Positions 57,151 through 64,000 of a stretch of 64,000 nt of DNA are shown in pieces (within the stretch, counting starts at the first letter, position 1; every line of letters begins with the position of its first letter). Source of the DNA: Acephala macrosclerotiorum (Eukaryota; Ascomycota; Leotiomycetes; Helotiales; Mollisiaceae); contig MU119215.1 in the NCBI GenBank assembly GCA_014904845.1, positions 124,001 to 188,000 on the forward strand, given 5' to 3'. The notes under the pieces were generated by a model that was not told the origin of the DNA, ran no database searches, and saw nothing but the letters and a program-made list of their open reading frames with translations. Made by a program: the position numbers and the translations under genes.

Positions 57151-58876
57151 CGAAACGTGTGGAGAAAGGGTTCATGGCTGACTGTTTTCTTTTCTGAGAC
57201 GAGTCTTCAGGTATATGCTGCATCCACTTGCAATTCAATGCAGCTTGACGGCTATCAACTCAAACCACCTATATTCGTCTAGCAAGAAAAAGTGCATTGC
57301 ACAAAAACGGACGACGCGGTATCTATTCTCGCTGATGTCTTGGTGGCATTATGGCTGTCAAGAGAACATACTCATTTGTACACAAAAAAAGACGACACAA
57401 CCAACCTCTTCACCGATATCCCTGACAATCTAGCGACTATCAAGAGAACCCATCTATTCATCCAATATAATAGCCCCAAGTACTTAGAATCTATAATTAA
57501 ATACCATACCAGGGGTAATAATATTTCCATATATCTCCAAATTTAGAAGGAGCCATACCCAAAAACTACGTCTAAACGAATCTCTGCACGTTTTCAGAGA
57601 GATCAAAACCAGTCTACTATCGAAGGGGGAAACGAAGAATAGGGCGAGGATTGAGGACGAGGAGGAAGTAGTGTGGATGGAGATGAATACTGGTGTAAGA
57701 GTGCGCGTTGGGTGGGCTTGCTTGCACGATTTCAAATCCTATAGTTCAAAAGCGTGTGTTTGAGAGCTATCAACTTGTATCTCTGTACCCGTCTACTAAT
57801 TAGAAAGGAAGGGACAATGTCTATGTTCCTTCGCTGATATCTTTGACGTGTAAAACATGTGAAATTTCCTTGTCAATTTCCGTCCCTGCATTCGGCTGGT
57901 GACAGGGTAGGGAAAGGATGATGTGTTTACGATTTTTGCTAATCGCAATGGCCTAATAGGAGGCTTCCTTACGGCTATTATTAGGGTGGTCACGTGTTTA
58001 ATGTTATATATATCCTCATCTCACCGCTAGACAGGAATAAGACATCATGAACACACACACTTTACACTCACAACACAGCTTTTGCCTGTAATAGCTATTA
58101 AGAGAATATAAGTACTTGATTAAAGAACGGACGATGCGTATATCGTTTTTGCTGATGTTTCGAACGCATAGAGAGCTTTTGTAGTTGACAAGAGAATAAA
58201 TGCATTTGTGCAGATGAGAGAAAGATGATACCTTTGCGCTGTTTACTAGTATTTGGTGTCAGTTGATCCAGAGTCAAGGAACATAGCATGGGTATCTCTG
58301 AAGGGATCGTGATGCTTTCATAGTTCTCAGCAGCGTTTCTGGACTTGTCGCAGATGATGAGGTATGCTGTGTGGGCTGGAGTTATATATGAAATGCAGGC
58401 TGGAAAAGGGGATGAGCTCGAGTGTTATATGATAGTGAATCATTCTAGGTTGGATTGGTGGTGAAGATATCGCAAAGATAAAGAAGAGAAGATGACGGAA
58501 GGGTGTTTGTTGATGTGAACTGCTAAGATGAGGAGAAGAGAGAAGAGAGAAAAAGGAAAGCCGATTTGTAGATTTCATCAGGAGAATCTCTAAATGTATG
58601 TCTGAGAATGCTATTGGAATCAGGACAAAGTGGAGCGGAACTTGAAGAGGGAAAGAAGAAGAAAGCAATATTATAGATTTTTAGAATGACAGCCATCGAG
58701 AGGAGATCGAACATTGGTATTGTACGAGATGACTTGAGGATACATAAGAAGAAGAATTTTGAGCTCGATGACAAGAACCAAAAAATACACCTTCCATGAA
58801 AAGTAGGAGACGGCTTGTCCGAGCAACTGGACTGTTTGCACTTACATTTGCGAAGAGAAGCTTCAGCCTCTCTCGA
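57151..58876. other. Repeat-derived spacer
   Basis: Contains further fragments of the 450-bp unit (near 57290 and 58100) but no supported gene. A leftward 113-codon hydrophobic frame at 58327-58668 overlaps a similar frame in another phase and is not credible. Confidence 0.45.
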
Positions 58877-59360
58877 AATGTTTAAGGACAGCGGGGGTTG
58901 TGCCCCCGCTGGGACTAAAATGGCAGAATCTACTTGATCTCGATTTTAATATAATAAAGTGCTCCTTTTAAAGCTGCAAATAAAACACAATCTGTGAAAA
59001 GAAGTCATAATTCTAATAATAGAAACAATATTTTAGAATCGAAGGTTTTGCCTCGAACAATAATAAAATTTATTACGTGCGCATTTAAAAAAGTATATCT
59101 TCACTTTTAAACTTTAAATTTATTGCTTAATATATTAAGTTTTTAAACCGGAAAAGAATTTAATCCGGCTTACCTAAAAAAAACTTTTTCGCATTATAAT
59201 ACTTTATATTGTGCATTAACCCTATCTTTTTAACGCTTTATTCCCTAATATTCAAGGCACTTTAAGGCTGCCCAGCTTTAATATAATATAACAATAAAGA
59301 AGAATGCAATAGAAATTTTCCTTTACCGCCTTGTTCTAGCCCCCGCTGTCTTTAAACATT
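58877..59360. mobile_element. Inverted-repeat element with GC-rich ends and AT-rich interior
   Basis: AATGTTTAA(G)GACAGCGGGGG at the left is inverted at the right end (20 of 22, both changes transitions). If the core starts at AGGACAG, TA flanks both sides as in Tc1/mariner. If AATGTTTAA is included no duplication is seen. Just inside the left end AGCGGGGG-TTGTG-CCCCCGCT forms a perfect 8-bp-stem hairpin. The interior (58940-59320) is AT-rich and non-coding. Confidence 0.65.
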
Positions 59361-60093
59361 CTGGCCTCTTTCACAGTCCTCACTTGAGTATTCTACCTAT
59401 TTTCGTCCTAGAAACTTTATTTGGAGTGAGACATTTTCTAACTCTGCTGCGGAGAATTTTAATGTATTTGCATTTCGTGGCTGGAATCCCTTGGCAATTT
59501 CCCGTCAAGGCTTACACTTTTGGTGTACTTTCTTAGTTCGGCATGGCTCGCGCGCGCTAGTTAGGATGAGGCTGAGACATTTTGAGCGATGAGCCGGCGG
59601 CGGCCGATGTTATAGGTGTCAAAATGATCACTTCTAGGGGGCAAAAGAATGCAAAAAGTCCTTGATTCTACCAGAGATCTAGAGGACACCTTTTAATCAT
59701 AAACACCTAAAACACCAATTCACGTGATTTAGGGCATCCCAGACCAACATTTTAACAATAGGTTCATGCTTTATTTTTATTTTATTTTTATTTTTTGCAT
59801 TCATTAGTCTATTTAGCTGCCTAATCTAGCGTCATGTAGACGTGCTATATAGGGTTAGGCTACAAATATGGTCACGTGCCAATTAGCACCGCATTTGGGC
59901 TGAACAAGTAAAATCACAAATAAACATGAAATTATAATCAAAAACAGTACTCCAAACTCAGTGTGACCTCCATTCTGCCCTTACCTTCTACTGCTGTGTG
60001 TATATATGTGTGTTGGTGTAATGTGACAGCCCCCAAAGAGGCTCAGTTAGCCCTGTAAATACAATCATCGTAGTTTCCTCTCCGGCCGTCCCC
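59361..60093. other. Spacer with AT-rich low-complexity DNA
   Basis: No gene. TTTTATTTTTATTTTATTTT-type low complexity lies near 59770. The right end may belong to the 3' part of the LINE remnant that follows. Confidence 0.45.
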
Positions 60094-60320
60094 CTATTCC
60101 AATGGTGAAAGTGTCTTGTTGAAGTGTTGAAACTGGTCTAACAGTTCAATTGCCAACATAAATGAAACCGTGTTTGATATGAGCTTTGGGTCCTTGAGAA
60201 AGAGTCTAGCATCGCTGATATAGCTCACTCCAAGGTATTTGAATCGAATTTCTTCGAGGCATTCGCATTTCTCGATAATGTGTCGTGCTGTTTGGTACGC
60301 CTGGTTGCAGCCTCATCATA
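60094..60320 (-). mobile_element. 3' remnant of a LINE (Tad1-like) reverse-transcriptase ORF
   Basis: The leftward frame ending at the TAG of 60094-60096 reads CNQAYQTARHIIEKCEC, then a DARLFLKDPKLISNTVSF-like block and IELLDQFQHF. This matches the C-terminal layout of fungal non-LTR retrotransposon ORF2: C..G...QT..H.L..C, then LL.DP...., then LL.QF. Two consecutive TGA codons lie just upstream of the Cys motif, so the copy is dead. The rest of the element is missing from this window. Confidence 0.5.
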
Positions 60321-60792
60321 GGTGTGGGTTCATGTTGTGGAGCGATGGTGAGACTATGTTTAGGAGATTTTGCAGCGCTTGACTGGATGAGGCTGAATGG
60401 CTGGAGTCACGAGTCGTGCTTTGTTCTCGTTGACGAGGAGCTTATGGACAATGAAGAACAGAGTGTGGATGAAGGGCGAGGGTACTGAGGGTGTGAGGAG
60501 CAACTCATTCAGCAAAATCTTGAAAGCGCGAATCAGATGAATGTTGGGGCTGAGAAAAAAAAGTCCGAACTCGATCGGGAATTAGAGAAAAGATGCCAGA
60601 GCTAATGCAGAATGAAGAAGGAAGAAATCGAGAACAAAGCTTCTTGCGATTGGTGAGCATTGAGGAGAGTGTTGGAGAGACCTGGTACGGAACATCGGAA
60701 GCAATTCGTCCATAGTCTGCGGGACTCACTATGAGCCTGGATGTGACGATACAGAACTAGTTTAGCAGTTGAGAGCTTTGTGGAGAATGGGT
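60321..60792. other. Spacer
   Basis: No supported feature. Alternative 3' exons for the following small leftward gene (60602-60805 frame) fall here but require a phase change. Confidence 0.4.
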
Positions 60793-61126
60793 TTACGATC
60801 GACATCTCGACCTCTTGACCGGAGTTTCGGTTCCGAAATACCTCATGTCTGGTAGAGCTGGAGAAAGGGTCTCCTTAGAGCATAAAACTTTCTATGAGCA
60901 TCAACAACAGCAAAACGATACAAGGAAAACTCCGAAAAGCCACCACTACGAAAACGTTGACACGAGACTCACTTGAGATGTCACACCCTTCGTGGGAGGT
61001 TGCAAGTATTGTCGTAGGTGACTCTGACTTGTCATGTCGTTCTGGAGTGCTAAAGTAGGACGATCCAGCCAATGGTGCCAAGTCGTCCGTCCATTGTGGA
61101 GATGTAGCTCGCGGACTATTTGACAC
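60793..61126 (-). CDS. Small hypothetical protein, two exons
   Basis: Exon 1 (60973-61126) starts MSNSPRATSPQWTDDLAP and ends at a strong donor (A|GTGAGT). An acceptor at 60858 (TCTCCAG) gives exon 2 (60793-60857) reading TLPDMRYFGTETPVKRSRCRS and a stop, for 72 residues. The product is hydrophilic with a basic C-terminus and no recognised domain. The 115-nt intron is longer than usual here. Without splicing, exon 1 would run into a hydrophobic tail. Support rests on the splice signals and composition only. Confidence 0.4.
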
Positions 61127-62359
61127 CGGACTCAGCCCAGAGGTCCAAAATGTCTAATTGTGTCTGACAGAAGGCCAAAAAACTGTCATGGTCTGCCAAA
61201 GAGTATCAAAGCACCACTTGAAACGAAACATATTACACCAGTGGTGGTGGTGGTTGTTTCTTCATCTGATTTCTGTATGTGGCTGCAGGAATACGAGAAC
61301 GTGCGAACCGAGTGCACATGCAAGTCAGTTAGTCAACTCGAGTCAGCTCGAGTCAGCTCGAGTCAGCACAACATCTGCTGAGAAGTCAGCATGGAAGGAA
61401 ACGCAACACATGTAGGATGGCGTACCTGATGTATGTAAATTTGGACGAAAAAGGCGCTCTCATGCTGTACAACATTATGCTGTGGAACGTACGGGGTTTG
61501 TGTTTCCAGCCTCACACCCTCGTTCTCCAGGATCTCCTACCAACGCGATCTTCCGGGTTGCGCTCCCGTGCTTCGTATCTGCCCTCAGCCGGCGATGTTG
61601 TTTCTAGTACGGTAGTCGAGAATATTTTTGCCAATAGTCTGAGCGCGTCGACTTCGTATGAGCTCATTAAGCTTCTTTCCGTCCGAGCTTTTCGGCGCTA
61701 GCATCGACACTTGGTCCTGGCCTGGTTCCTGCATTAGAGTGCATTCATCCAGACAAGCTTTCGATATTCGACAAGGGACCCCGATTTGGACGATACAGGT
61801 CGAAGCGAGCCTGAGCTCATTTAACTCTCACCTCCTATCTGTGTCTCGACCAATCGCAGAATGGATGGAAAGCGAGACACCGTGCCAGAAGAGGTTAGAC
61901 AGAGCTGTCAATGCGACAGTCACACCACTCTCTCGGGTAGCTCCAGCCCCTTCTGCTTCTGCCCCGCAAAGAGAGATAGAACACTCGAGATGCTTCAATT
62001 CTCCGATGGAGGACGAGAACTTCGAGAATGGCTTGGCATCCAATATTTGATCCGAGAAATCCCAGCCTTCGGGAGTTGGGCCAACATCTTGGGGCCCAGA
62101 GATCAATTATTGCTCCCCAGCTGGATTCAATACATTCGGAGCCTCGACCTCCCCGTGATTGGCTTTGACCTTCCTTAGTTGAGCTAAATAAACATCACGA
62201 TGCAGACGCCACGCGAGTCTGTACCTGGACCTTAGCATGCATGGATGTCGCCTGGAAGGTGCAAGCGTGCCTTGCCAAGCCCATCGGGCCATCGTAGCCT
62301 TGTCCCAAAAGACCTCGAGGTTACCACAGCCGCTTCGGAAGGTAGCACCGGGCACTTTC
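61127..62359. other. Intergenic region with a short 10-bp tandem repeat
   Basis: At about 61336-61366 the decamer TCGAGTCAGC is repeated three times. A 130-codon plus frame at 61658-62050 overlaps a 92-codon minus frame; neither is recognised. The right part is the upstream region of the WSC gene. Confidence 0.45.
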
Positions 62360-62368
62360 TATATATAT
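62360..62368 (+). promoter_or_regulatory. TATA box of the WSC-domain gene
   Basis: TATATATAT lies about 115 bp upstream of the ATG at 62476. A pyrimidine-rich leader lies in between. Confidence 0.6.
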
Positions 62369-62475
62369 GTTCTGCTTTCCTTCCTCTCCGTCCTGCCTCC
62401 ATCCTGTTCAACAGTCATCGAACTGCTTCTCGTCTCCCATACTTTCATTAATTGATACGCGATCGTTCCACCACC

Positions 62476-64000
62476 ATGATGACCTTCAAGTCGCTCGCTA
62501 CTGCTTCGGCGGTCCTCACTTTCCTTTCTGGTGTCAATGCCGGATCCTACACTGCTGAACTCGTCAAGCGTAACCAGGAGCCTTCTCAACCTTCTTGCAC
62601 CGACTTCACTCCTTTCGTCTACGCCGGATGTTTCCAGAATCTCGGCAATCCTTATCCAGATACTCTCCTTTACAAGGGTCCCAATACCCAAAACATGACC
62701 GTCGAGACATGTGTTGCTTTCTGCAAAGGTACGTTCTTTTCGCGGTGCTACAGACATGGTTTGCTGATTCAACATAGGCAACGATTACAGATACGCTGGT
62801 CTCGAATACTATTCCGAGTGTTTCTGTGGAGCTTCCGTCAACGGTCCTCAAGTCGATGAGAGCCAGTGCAATGTGCCCTGCACGGGTAACTCGTCCGAGA
62901 CTTGCGGTGCCAACAATCGTTTGAACATCTACCAAGATCCCACCTTCCCTGTGGTCAACGACAGCATCATCTCTGATTACCAAGCTACCGGATGTTACTC
63001 CGAAGGTTCATCTGGCCGAGCTCTCAACTGGAGACAAGACCAACTCAGCACGACCAACCTGACCATCGAGGAATGTCTTTATGCTTGCAAGGATGCTGGC
63101 TTCCCAATTGCTGGGGTTGAGTACGGCCAAGAATGCTACTGTGGTGTCGTTTTGGGCAACGGAACTCTGCCAATCTCTTCATCTTCTTGCAACATGCCTT
63201 GCACTGGCGACAGCACCGAGACTTGCGGTGGACCAAATGCCTTGAACCTTTACGTTGCTACCGATTTGGAGTCTAGCCAGCCTTGCCAGAACGGAGGTTC
63301 ATCTTCCAGCTCCTCCATTACTACCGTTACGAGCACCACATCGTCACCCAGCTCTCCTTCCACTTCGTCGACTGTCGTCACCACAAGCAGTTCGTGGACA
63401 GTGATCACCTCCAGCAGCTCCTCAGTCAGCAGCACAAGCAGCGTGTCATCCACGAGCTCTAGCTCCAGCAGCTCCAGCTCCACGTCATCTTCTTCCAGCA
63501 GTTCGAGCAGCAGTTCAAGCTCTTCAATTTCAAGCACTTCCAGCGTAATCAGCAGCACTTCATGTGAGTTCTTGACTTAGCCATCCTTAACCACTATTCT
63601 GACCTTTCAACAGCATCCTCCTCCTCGATCACTTCCAGCCCACCCACGACGAGCACAACTTGCACTACCTCAAGCAGTGAGTGTTTTGCGCCTTTCTCCC
63701 GATCTGACAAGATATCCTAGACAGCAAGCTAACTTGCCAGAAGCATCTACGACCTCGCCACCAACCACCATCACCACATCTACAAAGACATCCGCATCTC
63801 TTTGCACTTCCACCTACACCACCACTCCTACCCCAACTTGCGAGTACAAGTGCGGAAGCTGGTGCTCCACTCCTATCCCAGACTTCACTGACAAGAACTC
63901 CTGCTTGACGGCCTACTCTTCCTGCTCCGTTCAACTCGCATCTTGCTTCCTTCAAGCAGGATTCCCTGATTCGATGAACTGCTTCCAATTCTCAAGCTGG
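62476..64000 (+). CDS. WSC-domain, Ser/Thr-rich secreted cell-surface protein (runs off right edge)
   Basis: Exons 62476-62728, 62778-63563, 63614-63676 and 63741 to the edge keep one frame. The start MMTFKSLATASAVLTFLSG is a signal peptide, cleaved near VNAGS. Two WSC domains follow: the first from VYAGCFQN to the NVPCTGNSSETCG block, the second from ATGCYSEG to NMPCTGDSTETCG. Both keep the typical eight-Cys pattern with ECFCG/ECYCG. An extended Ser/Thr stretch (about residues 260-370), expected to be heavily O-mannosylated, leads to another Cys-rich region (TCEYKCGSWCSTPIPDF...). WSC domains bind glucans or other wall polysaccharides. The protein could be a wall-anchored carbohydrate-binding protein or a stress sensor. 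Whether a transmembrane segment or GPI signal follows is beyond the window. Introns split the Ser-rich region. Confidence 0.88.

Overview
This window is nuclear DNA of a filamentous ascomycete (Pezizomycotina). Genes are split by short introns, mostly 48-80 nt, with GTRNGY-like donors and CTRAC/CTGAC-like branch points. The gene families are typically fungal: a multicopper laccase, a WSC-domain wall protein, a 2EXR remnant and a HeLo-type pseudokinase. AT-rich islands and dead genes carrying CAG>TAG, CGA>TGA and TGG>TGA stops look like repeat-induced point mutation (RIP). The overall style suggests Leotiomycetes or a relative, which is inference only.

Layout. Positions 1-1537 hold the 5' part of a leftward regulatory-type gene with a Myb/SANT-like segment. 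Positions 4.2-6.3 kb hold a possible lipidated microprotein, a frameshifted 2EXR gene and two sets of short direct repeats. Positions 6.3-9.0 kb hold a divergent pair for mitochondrial proteins: a two-span membrane protein (left) and the E3-binding protein X of pyruvate dehydrogenase (right). Positions 9.2-10.05 kb hold a secreted-protein gene that carries an inverted 65-bp copy of the neighbouring PDX1 exon. A seven-exon laccase follows at 11.5-13.6 kb. A 1.25-kb hAT-like non-autonomous element with an 8-bp target duplication lies at 14.9-16.2 kb. An LRR protein gene fills 18.1-20.7 kb. A long gene-poor stretch runs to about 28 kb.

Positions 28-42 kb form an accessory compartment of AT-rich islands, inverted-repeat elements and RIP-like pseudogenes. 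It holds three kinase-like genes. K1 (29.5-31.6 kb) and K2 (32.9-34.3 kb) are tail-to-tail paralogues that share an N-terminal domain, a C-terminal Cys motif and an intron at the same codon boundary. K3 (36.7-38.2 kb) joins a HeLo-like helical N-terminus to a degenerate kinase fold. A cell-death or allorecognition role is plausible but unproven, and this cluster is the best candidate for an undescribed system.

Positions 46.0-55.4 kb return to conserved housekeeping genes: the PP1 catalytic subunit, an Rdx (SelW/T/H-like) protein, the heterotrimeric G-protein gamma subunit and eIF3a. The last two are divergently transcribed. Positions 55.5-61.1 kb are repeat-rich, with about 450-bp repeats, an inverted-repeat element and a LINE 3' remnant. 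The window ends inside a WSC-domain, Ser/Thr-rich cell-surface gene.
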